Assembly (NCBI GenBank): GCA_029449245.1
Contig: JANATF010000009.1
Coordinates: forward strand, 1,860,001 to 1,924,000
DNA: 64,000 bases
Source of the DNA: Mortierella alpina
Lineage: Eukaryota; Mortierellomycota; Mortierellomycetes; Mortierellales; Mortierellaceae
Direction of reading: 5' to 3'
The translations under genes and the position numbers were made by a program. Below are positions 22,947 through 32,543 of this stretch, piece after piece; the stretch's first letter is position 1; each line of letters opens with the position of its first letter. The notes below the pieces were generated by a model. That model saw only the letters and a list, made by a program, of their open reading frames with translations, ran no database searches and was not told where the DNA came from.

Positions 22947-23068
22947 GCCAAAACAAGAGGACATGTATAGATTACTGTATACCGTATACCCATAGAGCAG
23001 CTTTTGGGCAATCGTCGACACAACTCAAACTCAAAGACGTTTGTGGATCGCCCAGAGGAAGACCCGCT

Positions 23069-23638
23069 ATGCAACGCGTTGGAGAAAGGATGCACCGTCC
23101 CAAGCCTAGGTGGATTGCGACGCACTCCCCTATGACGCCCTTTGTTCTTGGATCTTCCTCCTCTTCCGCCTCCAAAAACACGAACAACCCCAACGCCGTC
23201 GTGGCCAAGGATCCTATCACGAACCAATCCGTCACCGTAGTGTGTCCTCATCTGACCACGACCCATCTCCTCGAGAGGGAAGTGGTCCGGTTGCAAACGG
23301 ATATTTCTGTTCTGCATGAGCGTTTGGACCAGCTACAGGAGTCGCTCAAGGTCAAGTCGCAGACGCGGGCTCAGGAGCGTCGATCTGCGCGTGGGATCCT
23401 CAAGCTGGTGTTGCGACAAGGGTTGATCAATGCGATCTTGCTGCTGATCGTGTTTGCAGTCCTGTACAAGCGCAAGTCACCGATCGCGTTTGCGATCCTG
23501 GCGTATATTGGTGAAGGCAGGAAGGAAGGTGAAGCTGGATGGAGGGCGCTGATGAGGTGGGGCGCGGATATGATTCGTGTAGGACAGAGGAATCAGCAGT
23601 ATATGCTTCGCGCTGGACGACGGAACGGGTACTGGTAG
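23069..23638 (+). CDS. Coiled-coil protein with C-terminal membrane segment, unknown function
   Basis: Single exon, 189 residues from the first ATG. An in-frame ATG at 23132 (MTPFVLGSSSS) would give 168 residues and starts just before the more protein-like part. Residues 70-105 form a likely coiled coil (LLEREVVRLQTDISVLHERL then DQLQESLKVKSQ). Residues 128-160 are hydrophobic (GLINAILLLIVFAVLYKRKS and PIAFAILAYIGEG). A basic amphipathic end with Gln/Arg follows. The layout suggests a membrane protein with a cytosolic coiled coil. No family recognised. The duplicated segment contains only its first 27 codons, so the second copy at 32912 is a truncated duplicate. Confidence 0.65.
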   Translation: MQRVGERMHRPKPRWIATHSPMTPFVLGSSSSSASKNTNNPNAVVAKDPITNQSVTVVCPHLTTTHLLEREVVRLQTDISVLHERLDQLQESLKVKSQTRAQERRSARGILKLVLRQGLINAILLLIVFAVLYKRKSPIAFAILAYIGEGRKEGEAGWRALMRWGADMIRVGQRNQQYMLRAGRRNGYW

Positions 23639-24173
23639 TGTTCTGTCCTGTAGCCGGGTGCGGACGTGTCACTTCGCTAGATTGCTTTTTTTCTTTCTTT
23701 GTTCTCTTGCATATATATTTTAAACAACACAAGGCACCACACTGAGGGTCGTTGAATGGGAATGGGAGGGGTCTTTTTTTTTATTGTGAGTCGCTCTTGT
23801 TAGTGCGAAGGTAGACGTGTAGAAGCACACAGTCTGTAGTCGATGAGATAGTCAGAGTATTCCCCTTATCGAAACTTGAATCCATTCGTCAATTGCTCTC
23901 GACCGTCCAAGTCTGGTCTTGATACTCTTTTTTGGGCTGGAGCGCGACCGTGAGTCGATCGTCAACCCAAAGCACGTCCATGATGAGCTCGACGCATTGT
24001 CTTGCTGCTGCGGAGGGTGGGCGCTTGAGTGCCACTGAGTCTGTTGCTGTGGGCACCAAGGTATGTGCTCTTGACCACGCGACATGGCTGCATGGGCGTG
24101 CTCAATCATCCACATCAAAAAGGAGCAAATGCCCTCATGTCAGATAGGCACGACAACGACAACGATAACGAGG
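23639..24173. other. Region with possible gene remnant on the minus strand
   Basis: After the 3' end of the coiled-coil gene there is no intact gene. On the minus strand between about 24062 and 23887 one frame is open for about 57 codons and has protein-like composition (AARQCVELIMDVLWVDDRLT and following, then a stop). It lies downstream, in the same direction, of the coding-like minus strand of dispersed repeat A copy 2, so both could be pieces of one decayed gene. No family recognised. Confidence 0.35.
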
Positions 24174-24395
24174 GCGAGAGAGTAGGTGACAAAGTGACAA
24201 GAAGGGCAAGGCGCAGGAGCGCGCGATTGGAGCTCTAGCTGGGTATTCCAACAGCTGTTGGTAGGTCGTCAGGTTCTTTGCGCGCACTGCCTGAAGCACG
24301 ACAGAGAGATCGTCGATGCCAGCCTGATGAGGTGTGTCCTGGTTGTCTCATCCGGGTGGTGTGTCGTTGAAGATGGGTCGAAAGCATCGCGCTAT
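24174..24395. repeat. Dispersed repeat A, copy 2
   Basis: About 222 bases matching 51-269 in the same orientation. It ends 129 bases before the first ATG of the asparagine-synthase-like pseudogene. As in copy 1 the minus strand reads like protein (HQAGIDDLSVVLQAVRAKNL and TTYQQLLEYPARAPIARS), here open for longer than in copy 1, but a stop lies upstream in the same frame. Family unknown. Confidence 0.75.
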
Positions 24396-24523
24396 GGGGT
24401 TCAGGAGAACAGATTTTTCGCCAACCTTTTCCACGGTTGTGTTCTCGTCATATAATTGATCTCACTTCCATACCATCCCAATCGCCCCATCGGGACTCGA
24501 GGACAGAACACCAGATTCAGATC

Positions 24524-25649
24524 ATGTCAGAGACCGAGAAGGACAAGGCTCTGCCTTACGAGAGCGACCCATCCCGTGTACAAGAGTTGCGACGCCTGCT
24601 CCTCAAGTCACTCGTAGACCACGCCCTGCGACTGCATCTTCCTCTCGGGAGGGGTCCATACCTCTATCCTTTGCCGTCTACAGCGCCAATAAAAAAGAGG
24701 GCAAGGATGAACAAACGCCAGAGCCTCTCCCAGGAGCTGGCACCGTCCTCTGCGCAGATCAGGCCACAGACGAGTTCTATGCGATCCAGATCTCGGCTCG
24801 CTTAGGTCTGACGCAAAAGGTGGTCAAGATCACACTGGTCTCGGTCCTTGAGGAACTCGAGTTTTGTATCCAGACCCTCCAGACCTTTGATCCCATGGAA
24901 ATTCGCAACGGGATCGCCATTGCCAAGGGTCTGTCTGTCCGTCGCCAATTTGCTGGGATACCAAACCGTCATGACGGGAGATGGCGCCGATGATCTCTCT
25001 GCGGGCTATCCATTCCTGCACAACATGTCTGCGGAACCTCTGCAGGCGTATTCCGACAAGTTGACGAAGATCATGCGATTCTTGGGTGCGCAATTGGCCA
25101 AGGCTCTGGGACTGCAACTCGTGCAGCTTTACCTTGACCCAGAGCTGATTGCGCTCTCCCAGCAGTGCACACGGGATGTAGAGATCAATTATTACGACCA
25201 CCCTGTTGACCGGAAATGGCAGGACCGACTCTCGGGTCAAAAACTCTATGGCAAATTTATTCTTTGCATGCCTTTGATGACGAAACGTTTTTCGGTCTGG
25301 AGATAGGAGGCCATTGAGGTGGGTTCGGGTACGACGATTCTGCCGAAGATGTTTCAAGAGTCCATGTCGGCCGAGGATCTCAAAGAGCAGGATCACATTT
25401 TTGGACAGGAGGGGTCAAGATCAGAGATATTGAAATTTGGTAGTACTTTAAGGTGTTCAAGAAGGTCTTTGGCAACGGCAGAGCACCTAGCCGGGGAAGT
25501 TGAGGAGGGACGGCAGAGACCCTTGCCCCGGTTGTGGGTTCAATCTCTCGACGCCAGACCAGGCCATTTGTGTCATCTGTGGACAGTGGCCAGCGCGTGT
25601 CCTCCCGCTTCCAGAAGAGATTGCAAAGACAAGCAAGAGCTCCGAATAA
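24524..25649 (+). pseudogene. Asparagine-synthase-like pseudogene (PP-loop ATPase with C-terminal zinc ribbon)
   Basis: The region reads in several frames as one protein of the asparagine synthase C-terminal (PP-loop) type. The pieces are MSETEKDKALPYESD and DCIFLSGGVHTSIL near 24636; ADQATDEFYAIQISARLGL and LEELEFCIQTLQTFDPMEIR near 24750-24900; GYQTVMTGDGADDLSAGYPF at 24965; LVQLYLDPELIALSQQ; KLYGKFIL; EVGSGTTILPKMFQESMSAE at 25316; and a zinc ribbon CPGCG...CVICG at 25528-25585. At least four frame changes and in-frame stops (for example TAG at 25303) separate the pieces. The SGGVDTS motif that binds ATP phosphate has His in place of Asp. The gene is therefore dead in this copy. The protein would have been an amide-forming or adenylating enzyme; the exact substrate of this zinc-ribbon subgroup is not known to me. 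Confidence 0.85.
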
Positions 25650-25720
25650 GCATGACATTGAGTTTCAAATCTGATATTGTAAGAGATGAGAGTGTGGGTC
25701 CTAATACATACTATTTACAC

Positions 25721-28700
25721 CTAAGGCACTTCCAGAGACATCTGTTTGCTGATAGCACCGCGTTGTTCTAAGAATTTCCTATTTGTACCGCTTAAACCCT
25801 GCGCGTTCAAGATGTTGGTATCTGATACAACAAGCGGGTCATGCCAAGAGCTCCAGACTAGATGCACCGACACGGGACGACAGGTTCCTTTGACCTTCCA
25901 CATACGAACGGATTTATCGCCGCAGCCAGTTGATAAGTAGCTGCCGTGTGCACTTGCGTTCCATGCGATTGACGAGATGACACCATAGAAATCCTTTACA
26001 GTATCCAAACAAAGACCTGATTTCACATCCCAGAACCGCACCGTGTTGTCGGAACTGCCCGAGGCAATCAGCTGGCCGCTTGGCGAAAACACCACGCTGT
26101 AAACCCAGTCGGTGTGACCGCTTAGGATGGCACCAGGTGCACCGGTTTGTGCGTCCCAGAGCCGCACCGTCTTGTCCCAACTGCCCGAGGCAATCTGCTG
26201 GCCGCTTGGCGAAAACACCACGCTGTAAACGTAGGATGTATGGCCGCTTAGGATGGCACCAGGTGCACCGGTTTGTGCGTCCCAGAGCCGCACCGTGTTG
26301 TCTCCACTGCCCGAGGCAATCTGCTGGCCGCTTGGCGAAAACACCACGCTGAGAACAGCGAATGTGTGGCCCCTTAGGATGGCACCAGGTGCACCGGTTT
26401 GTGAGTCCCAGAGCCGCACCGTCCTGTCGTAACTGCCCGAGGCAATCTGCTGGCCGCTTGGCGAAAACACCACGCTTCTAACAGAGGATCCGTGGCCCCT
26501 TAGGATGGTACCAGGTGCACCGGTTTGTGCGTCCCAGAGCCGCACCGTGTTGTCTCCACTGCCCGAGGCAATCTGCTGGCTGCTTGGCGAAAACACCACG
26601 CTGAAAACAGAGGATGTGTGGCCGCTTAGGATGGCACTGGGTGCACCGGTTTGTGCGTCCCAGAGCCGCACCGTGTTGTCGAAACTGCCCGAGGCAATCT
26701 GCTGGCCGCTTGGCGAAAACGCCACGCTGAAAACAGAGGATGTGTGGCCGCTTAGGATGGCACCAGGTGCACCGGTTTGTGCGTCCCAGAGCCGCACCGT
26801 GTAGTCTCTACTGCCCGAGGCAATCTGCTGGTCGCTTGGCGAAAACACCACGCTGAGAACATGATGGGTGTGGCCGCTTAGGATGGCACCAGGTGCACCG
26901 GTTTGTGCGTCCCAGAGCCGCACCGTCTTGTCGGAACTGCCCGAGGCAATCTGCTGGCCGCTTGGCGAAAACACCACGCTGAAAACCCAGTTGGTGTGGC
27001 CGCTTAGGATGGCACCAGGTGCAGCGGTTTGTGCGTCCCAGAGCCGCACCGTGTAGTCTCTACTGCCCGAGGCAATCTGTTGGCCGCTTGGCGAAAACAC
27101 AACGCTGAGAACAGAGTCGGTGTGGCCGCTTAGGATGGCACCAGGTGCACCGGTTTGTGCGTCCCAGAGCCGCACCGTCTTGTCCCAACTGCCCGAGGCA
27201 ATCTGCTGGCCGCTTGGCGAAAACACCACGCTGTAAACGTAGGATGTATGGCCGCTTAGGATGGCACCAGGTGCACCGGTTTGTGCGTCCCAGAGCCGCA
27301 CCGTGTCGTCCTCACTGCCCGAGGCAATCTGCTGGCCGCTTGGCGAAAACACCACGCTTCTAACAGAGGATGTGTGGCCGCTTAGGATGGCGCCAGGTGC
27401 ACCGGTTTGTGCGTCCCAGAGCCGCACCGTGTTGTCCAAACTGCCCGAGGCAATCTGCTGGCCGCTTGGCGAAAACACCACGCTGTAAACAGACCTGGTG
27501 TGGCCGCTTAGCTTGTGTGTCTTCTCCCAAGTTGCGGTTGCGGTGTTGTACACGCTAATAATGCCACTTTCGAGGCCCACAGCAAGTGTCTTCCCGTCCG
27601 GAGAGTACGCGCACGAATTAACATCGTTCTCTTCCTCGAGATACGGATATTCGCCAAATCGGACGTCCTCCATCAGCGTGTTGCTCAAATCTGCCTGACG
27701 CAACCAGATATTGCGTAGGTTGGTGCTTCTCAAATCTGCTCCTTGTAGTTGAGCTGAATCGAACTGTCCGCCACTCAGGTCCGCGCCTGGAATTTTGATA
27801 GCTGCTAGATTGGCCCCAATGAATGTCACACCAGCCCGAACCAAGACAGTGATGGCATTGGCTGCTGCCTGGCTAGCCGAAACGTCTGTTTTCGATTGCT
27901 CGACAAATTGATGAAGTCGTTGTCGGAACCCAGAATCGTCTTGGGCGTGCTCGGCTAGGAATTGGACAATCGACGGCTCGCTGACAAGGGTCCTTTGGCT
28001 TAGAGGGTGTTTGGCCAGATCTCGAGAAATATCAGACACTGCATCTGACTCACTGGTTTCTCGTATGTGCCGGGAGTAAAAGTACTCCAACAACGAGCGA
28101 TGGAGGAACCGGTGCTGGATACCTGAACGCGACAGCGGACTGCACTCTCTCAAGAGCGTGGCGAGGGGCTGCGATCCAAAGAACTGTACCTTCCACGTCC
28201 CTTTGTCACTCAGTGGCATGTACTGGACAACTGGATTTCCGTCCTGTTCTTTGAAGACGGCTGCAGCAAGGTTTTTCAAGAAGGCAATGGCCGTGTCTAC
28301 AAATCCTTCTTCAAGTAGATCCTGCAGTGCGTTCTTCTCATCAGCGGCGAACTTGATCGTCCTTAGTCGTCGTTCGCTGATGTCCAGCCATTGATCGATA
28401 AAAGAGTTGTAGAGAGTCAGACGAGTGACTTTGATCTTGGTGATATCGGTCCCGTCCTTGACCACGCCAGGCAACGCTCTGAGCGATAGAGACAGGAGAA
28501 ACGGATTCTTGACCAGCTCCATCAAGTTGGGGATCGACCTCAGCTTATCCATATAGTTCTCAGCGCTCCAGACGGGTCTATCACCAATCAGCTTGTGTAC
28601 CTCTGGATCTCGCACAAACTGATTAATGTAGTCCCCAATCTGGTCTCTTGAGAAAGGAACAATGGCGGCCTCCGTGTACAGGTTCGCTGCAGAGGTGCTG

Positions 28701-31063
28701 TAGCGATCATTCTGTTGAGGACGGAATTGGTCGCGGTAGCCCTGTCCAAGATAGGTGCTCCTGCAGCTGATAATCATTTTTGTGTCTGCTTGTCCCTCTT
28801 GATTGAGCATATTCTCCGAGTGCAAGTTGACCTTGAGTTGGGTTTCGTCGTAACCATCACAAATCAGGATCATCTTCCGATTCTTCTTCATCTCTTTGAT
28901 CTTGTCCTCCTTGAATCCGTGCAACCGCAATTGTTTGCCAATGATATCCTCGTAGCTATTGGCCACAGCAGGCAGGTTGATGAAGAGCGGTATGTGGCCA
29001 CCTGGCTTGTAGTCGTTCCAAAGCTCGTGTTCAAGGTGTCTGTTGAATGTTGATTTTCCTGCTCCTGAATCGCCTAGTATCAAGAACACCTGTCCGTCGC
29101 TCTCCAGGAACTCTTTGATGGTATCCATGAGCGGTAGAGCATCCTCGTCAGCAGCCTGAAGGTTGGCCTTGGCCTTAGGAGGGATGTACACGGTCTGGTT
29201 GTACTCTCTGAGTCGTCTGACCCGGAGATCGTTGAGATCGTACTCAAGGTAAGGAATATCTTGGACTAGGGCCAGAAGTGGCGACTTCATTGGGATAGGG
29301 AGGTGAGACCTCAGTGGGTAGGGATGCGTGACGATGGTGGAGCCATTGTTCATTGGGACCTGCAGAAAAGCAAGGGCGACGTCTCTGACCGCAGGATCAG
29401 GCACCTCCGAGATCTTGCCGAGAATGGTCAGCATCCAAGACCTGACGCTGTCGTCCTGAGCCCAATCGGCATCATTCAAGTATAGATCCTCCAGAAAACT
29501 GACAGCTTGCTCACGGATGCAGGACTCCCATTCATCGTCAATCGCGATCTCGCCCAAGAGCTGGCTTACACCCCATTGGAATCGAGGATCACGACGGCAA
29601 GGAGCCTCTCGAACCAGCTTGCTGAAATAGACCAATTGGCCTGCCCGACAGAGAGCTGTAACGGTAAGTACGGCAGGGTACCATGGATGCTTGTGGCCAG
29701 AGACAAGGCCCGCTCTGAGACTATCGAACAGTCCACGCCCACTGTCAATCAACGAGCTGATGCCTTCGTAGCTGGACTTGGCAATCCCATAAGTCTCCTC
29801 GACAGTCTTTTGCATCTGCTTGAGCCCTTCGAGTAGGCCGTCAAAGTTCAACTGAATGACTCCCGACACCTTGATAAGGCTCTCTGCGGCTCCTAGGGAG
29901 TGTCGTACGATGGCTTGAAGAGCGGACTCGTTGTCAGGAACATACTGCAAGGCTTGAAATGCGTACAGCGCTTGGTACATCAGATAAGGGTCCGAGCTGG
30001 ATTGCAATCCTGAAAGAACTGAGGCCAGGGGTTCCTTCTCCTCGACACGAGGTAGATCTTTGACTTTGTGCTCTGGCTCAGCCATGACATCAAGGAGGCG
30101 CGAGACAGCCAAGGTTAAATGGTACTGATGCTCCGACGACTGCTGATGGGTGTCTCCAAGGCGTTTTCTCAGAATACTCAAGATCTTGACAAGATCATCG
30201 GCGTCAAGATACGCCGGCGCGGCACACTGGACCAGCTGGACGAGACCTTGGAGCAGATCAACATCTAGAAGAACGGATTCTTGGAGCTGCGCAATGAAGC
30301 AATTGAGCAACTTGCGGTAGTGTGCCTGATCGAGGACAGAGCCAAGGAGAACGACTTCAGACACTGCGACCGGATCCTTGACAGCATGCTTGATAAATTC
30401 CTCAACGATGCGTGACCCCAACCATCGAAGGTGCTCTTGCTTGATCGGATTCTCTTCAATAGCTTTGATCCATTCCTGCTGTGTATCATCGGACGGCGTG
30501 GTCCACGGCGCTTCTTTCGTGGGATCTGAGACACTCTCGAGACCTTCGCGCTGCAAGGGGAAAGTCGTGTTCCTTGGGAGACGGCTGATGAACAAGGCGA
30601 GCTGGGATGTGCTGTCGATGCGCGCGTCAAGCTTTGGTAATGTGATTCTAGTGGAAGATTTAGATACGTTCTCCGAGAAGACATTCCAACGAGCCTCAGT
30701 CTTGCCGATCGTGGGCTGTGACCCAGTTCCAGAGCTGCTGACTTCGAGGCTGTAGACTTCAGAGGTGATGTCGGTGCTAGCAGTTTGAGCGTGGCGGATC
30801 TCTGTCTTAGATGGACCATCTTGGATCGTGACCTTAACCACATGTTTGGTTGACCGAAAGAGGTTTCGAAATATGTCCCGCTTTTTAGTTTTTTGGGACG
30901 AGAGGGATATACTCTCGCCATCGGAACTCAAGCTGGCTTGCTGAGACGATACAGTTGCGGCGCCATGGCTGAGAGATCGAGCATGGGCGGTCAATGACGG
31001 CGTCAATGAGTTGGGGGCAGATCTCCCAATGTCGGGTGGTGAACTATTGAGTAGATTGCTCAT
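25721..31063 (-). CDS. NOD-like receptor: NACHT NTPase, pentapeptide repeats, WD40 array
   Basis: Single exon of 1780 residues. Residues 1-90 are Ser-rich. Residues 100-640 are helical, armadillo-like. The NACHT domain starts with the P-loop LILGDSGAGKSTFNRHLE (about 658-675), followed by the Walker B strand MILICDGYDE and a helical lid. Residues 1075-1125 contain pentapeptide repeats (GANLAAIKIPGADLSGGQF, LQGADLRSTNL, LRQADLSNTL). Residues 1140-1730 hold fourteen WD40 units: one divergent unit at each end and twelve near-identical 42-residue units between them, enough for two seven-bladed propellers. In fungi this architecture (HET-E/HNWD-like) acts in non-self recognition: the propeller senses a ligand and NACHT oligomerisation triggers a response. 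No known effector domain (HET, patatin, lipase) is visible at the N-terminus. A possible 5' leader intron starts gtaaga near 31169. The gene converges on the pseudogene end with 71 bases between. Confidence 0.93.
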   Translation of the reverse strand: MSNLLNSSPPDIGRSAPNSLTPSLTAHARSLSHGAATVSSQQASLSSDGESISLSSQKTKKRDIFRNLFRSTKHVVKVTIQDGPSKTEIRHAQTASTDITSEVYSLEVSSSGTGSQPTIGKTEARWNVFSENVSKSSTRITLPKLDARIDSTSQLALFISRLPRNTTFPLQREGLESVSDPTKEAPWTTPSDDTQQEWIKAIEENPIKQEHLRWLGSRIVEEFIKHAVKDPVAVSEVVLLGSVLDQAHYRKLLNCFIAQLQESVLLDVDLLQGLVQLVQCAAPAYLDADDLVKILSILRKRLGDTHQQSSEHQYHLTLAVSRLLDVMAEPEHKVKDLPRVEEKEPLASVLSGLQSSSDPYLMYQALYAFQALQYVPDNESALQAIVRHSLGAAESLIKVSGVIQLNFDGLLEGLKQMQKTVEETYGIAKSSYEGISSLIDSGRGLFDSLRAGLVSGHKHPWYPAVLTVTALCRAGQLVYFSKLVREAPCRRDPRFQWGVSQLLGEIAIDDEWESCIREQAVSFLEDLYLNDADWAQDDSVRSWMLTILGKISEVPDPAVRDVALAFLQVPMNNGSTIVTHPYPLRSHLPIPMKSPLLALVQDIPYLEYDLNDLRVRRLREYNQTVYIPPKAKANLQAADEDALPLMDTIKEFLESDGQVFLILGDSGAGKSTFNRHLEHELWNDYKPGGHIPLFINLPAVANSYEDIIGKQLRLHGFKEDKIKEMKKNRKMILICDGYDETQLKVNLHSENMLNQEGQADTKMIISCRSTYLGQGYRDQFRPQQNDRYSTSAANLYTEAAIVPFSRDQIGDYINQFVRDPEVHKLIGDRPVWSAENYMDKLRSIPNLMELVKNPFLLSLSLRALPGVVKDGTDITKIKVTRLTLYNSFIDQWLDISERRLRTIKFAADEKNALQDLLEEGFVDTAIAFLKNLAAAVFKEQDGNPVVQYMPLSDKGTWKVQFFGSQPLATLLRECSPLSRSGIQHRFLHRSLLEYFYSRHIRETSESDAVSDISRDLAKHPLSQRTLVSEPSIVQFLAEHAQDDSGFRQRLHQFVEQSKTDVSASQAAANAITVLVRAGVTFIGANLAAIKIPGADLSGGQFDSAQLQGADLRSTNLRNIWLRQADLSNTLMEDVRFGEYPYLEEENDVNSCAYSPDGKTLAVGLESGIISVYNTATATWEKTHKLSGHTRSVYSVVFSPSGQQIASGSLDNTVRLWDAQTGAPGAILSGHTSSVRSVVFSPSGQQIASGSEDDTVRLWDAQTGAPGAILSGHTSYVYSVVFSPSGQQIASGSWDKTVRLWDAQTGAPGAILSGHTDSVLSVVFSPSGQQIASGSRDYTVRLWDAQTAAPGAILSGHTNWVFSVVFSPSGQQIASGSSDKTVRLWDAQTGAPGAILSGHTHHVLSVVFSPSDQQIASGSRDYTVRLWDAQTGAPGAILSGHTSSVFSVAFSPSGQQIASGSFDNTVRLWDAQTGAPSAILSGHTSSVFSVVFSPSSQQIASGSGDNTVRLWDAQTGAPGTILRGHGSSVRSVVFSPSGQQIASGSYDRTVRLWDSQTGAPGAILRGHTFAVLSVVFSPSGQQIASGSGDNTVRLWDAQTGAPGAILSGHTSYVYSVVFSPSGQQIASGSWDKTVRLWDAQTGAPGAILSGHTDWVYSVVFSPSGQLIASGSSDNTVRFWDVKSGLCLDTVKDFYGVISSIAWNASAHGSYLSTGCGDKSVRMWKVKGTCRPVSVHLVWSSWHDPLVVSDTNILNAQGLSGTNRKFLEQRGAISKQMSLEVP
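25994..27505 (-). repeat. Twelve tandem 126-bp WD40-coding repeats
   Basis: Exactly twelve units of 126 bases inside the receptor gene. Each encodes GHTxxVxSVVFSPSGQQIAS then GSxDxTVRLWDAQTGAPGAI and a final LS. Differences gather at five codons per unit (residues 4, 5, 7, 23 and 25 counted from GHT); the rest is nearly invariant, also at the DNA level. Confidence 0.95.
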
Positions 31064-31813
31064 GGCAGTTGTCTTGATGCTGCCTCCATTCCCAGAGAAA
31101 CAAACGGTCAGCGCTTGCTATGAGTGAATGAGGATAATAGTTATGCAAAGCTTTTGGTTGCTCTTACCTTAGTAGAGTCGAAGCTACCGCACTGACGACA
31201 AGAGGAGAACAAACGAAGAATCCAAAATGTCACAAAGAGGTCCAACGAGAGTGGCACTAAGGAACGTATCAAGTAAACACAACTGATCATGTTAGCGACC
31301 ATGCAAGTATCCATGGCTATTTCAATTGCGTGTGTTCATGGGTCTTGCAATACCTGGAGAGAGACACGAGAGAGCGTTCTCCAAGAGCGATGGCAGTATC
31401 TGTCGGTCTGAGATGGCTCAGGAACAATGTCTTTGTGCGCGAGAGTTCGATTCCTTGGTGGTCAAAGGCGGTCAAGTCCCGGCAAGATATCAAAGGTCAC
31501 CATAGTGGATTAGCATGAAGTTTGTGGGGAAAGTGCAGCTCATTATCACTACACCCGACTCCATCCTCAAGCGGAATCTCACACTTACAGGTTCTTGTTT
31601 GCAATTTTGGCGCTCTTTGGAAGAGTGGGTGTATCGATGGAGAGAAAGAAAAGAACAAGGTACGAAAATAATTACGAGCGTGGGAACGGTATACAATCTT
31701 TATCTTCGCCCTCGGTCCATCTTTTGTGCCTGGAGCATTGAGTTCCAATGGTTATCGTGAGCATGAATATGCAGGGGCATCTTGTATCAGCCACATACCG
31801 CCTGCTCGCTCTT
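31064..31813. other. Upstream region of the receptor gene
   Basis: Promoter and leader of the receptor on the minus strand, including a plausible leader-intron donor (CTAAG|gtaagag in gene orientation, near 31169). No other gene seen between it and the second duplication copy. Confidence 0.5.
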
Positions 31814-32543
31814 GTAGAACCTTGCGACGAGGACAGCTGTTCAAATGCATTCTGTAATATGGAAGTGGGTCTGCACTTGGTCGCAGACTCACAGCAGCCA
31901 GGTGCTCGTTTGCCCTTAGTGTAAACACTCGACTCGCCATGCTTTTTTGGATCGCAGTTGAAATCAAAAAGAGCAATAACAACCTTTACACATACCAGGT
32001 AGGTTGTAGCATGAGCACCTCGTTATGACATATATCATTCAACGCGTGGGTGAGAGAACTAACTCGGGGCACTATACCGAGAGCCTCGATCTTCGTTCTC
32101 CTTTTCTCTTCCTCGCGTTGATCTTTTTTAATCATGCTTTCGTGTCCCTGAGATCGTGTCTCTGATGAACGTGCATCTGCCACCCGGCCAATAGGCACGC
32201 GACTAGTGTCCGCCAACTCGGTAGGGCACTTCCAAAAAGCCACGCTCGGTTGAGTTGGCCCTGGCTTTAGAGTCCAGTTGCTGCAACACTCTGCCTCTTG
32301 TGGACATCGCCTCATCCTCGTCCTTGCATTCTTACATCTGTCCTCAAGCAAAAAAGAGAAAGAAAAAAATAACGACACTTGGCACCGGCACTGTGTAAAG
32401 CTTTCTCGCTAAACCCTCCCATTTTTTATCACAACCTGGAAAAAGACGCCATTGCAACAACGCAACTCATCACTCGCATAAAACATCTCTTTTTTTCCTT
32501 CCATTGTGTTGGTCCCAATGTTAGGTCAAAAGGACAAACAATC

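Larger units (their letters stand above)
21968..23149 (+). repeat. Segmental direct duplication, copy 1
   Basis: Matches 31814-32992 in the same orientation over about 1.18 kb, with roughly 95 percent identity by eye (scattered substitutions, a few 1-4 base indels). Homology begins at gtagaaccttgc and stops after ccctttgttctt, inside the 5' part of the next gene. Each copy carries the complete gene for the 81-residue membrane protein and its upstream region. Copy 1 is likely the parent because it continues into a full downstream gene, whereas copy 2 is cut off there. Confidence 0.92.

Noticed and set aside
23069-23638. Assignment of the coiled-coil membrane protein to OPA3
   Set aside because: The order coiled coil then membrane segments is only superficially similar; no OPA3 signature motif is visible.
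24176-24395. Repeat A as long terminal repeat of a retroelement
   Set aside because: The copies are 24 kb apart with ordinary single-copy genes between, and no primer-binding site, polypurine tract or TG...CA ends were found.
25994-27505. CRISPR-like array suspected from regular repeats
   Set aside because: The repeats are 126-bp coding WD40 units in one open frame in a eukaryote.
26080-27558. Series of plus-strand frames across the WD40 array
   Set aside because: They repeat with the 126-bp period and are antisense shadows of the receptor.
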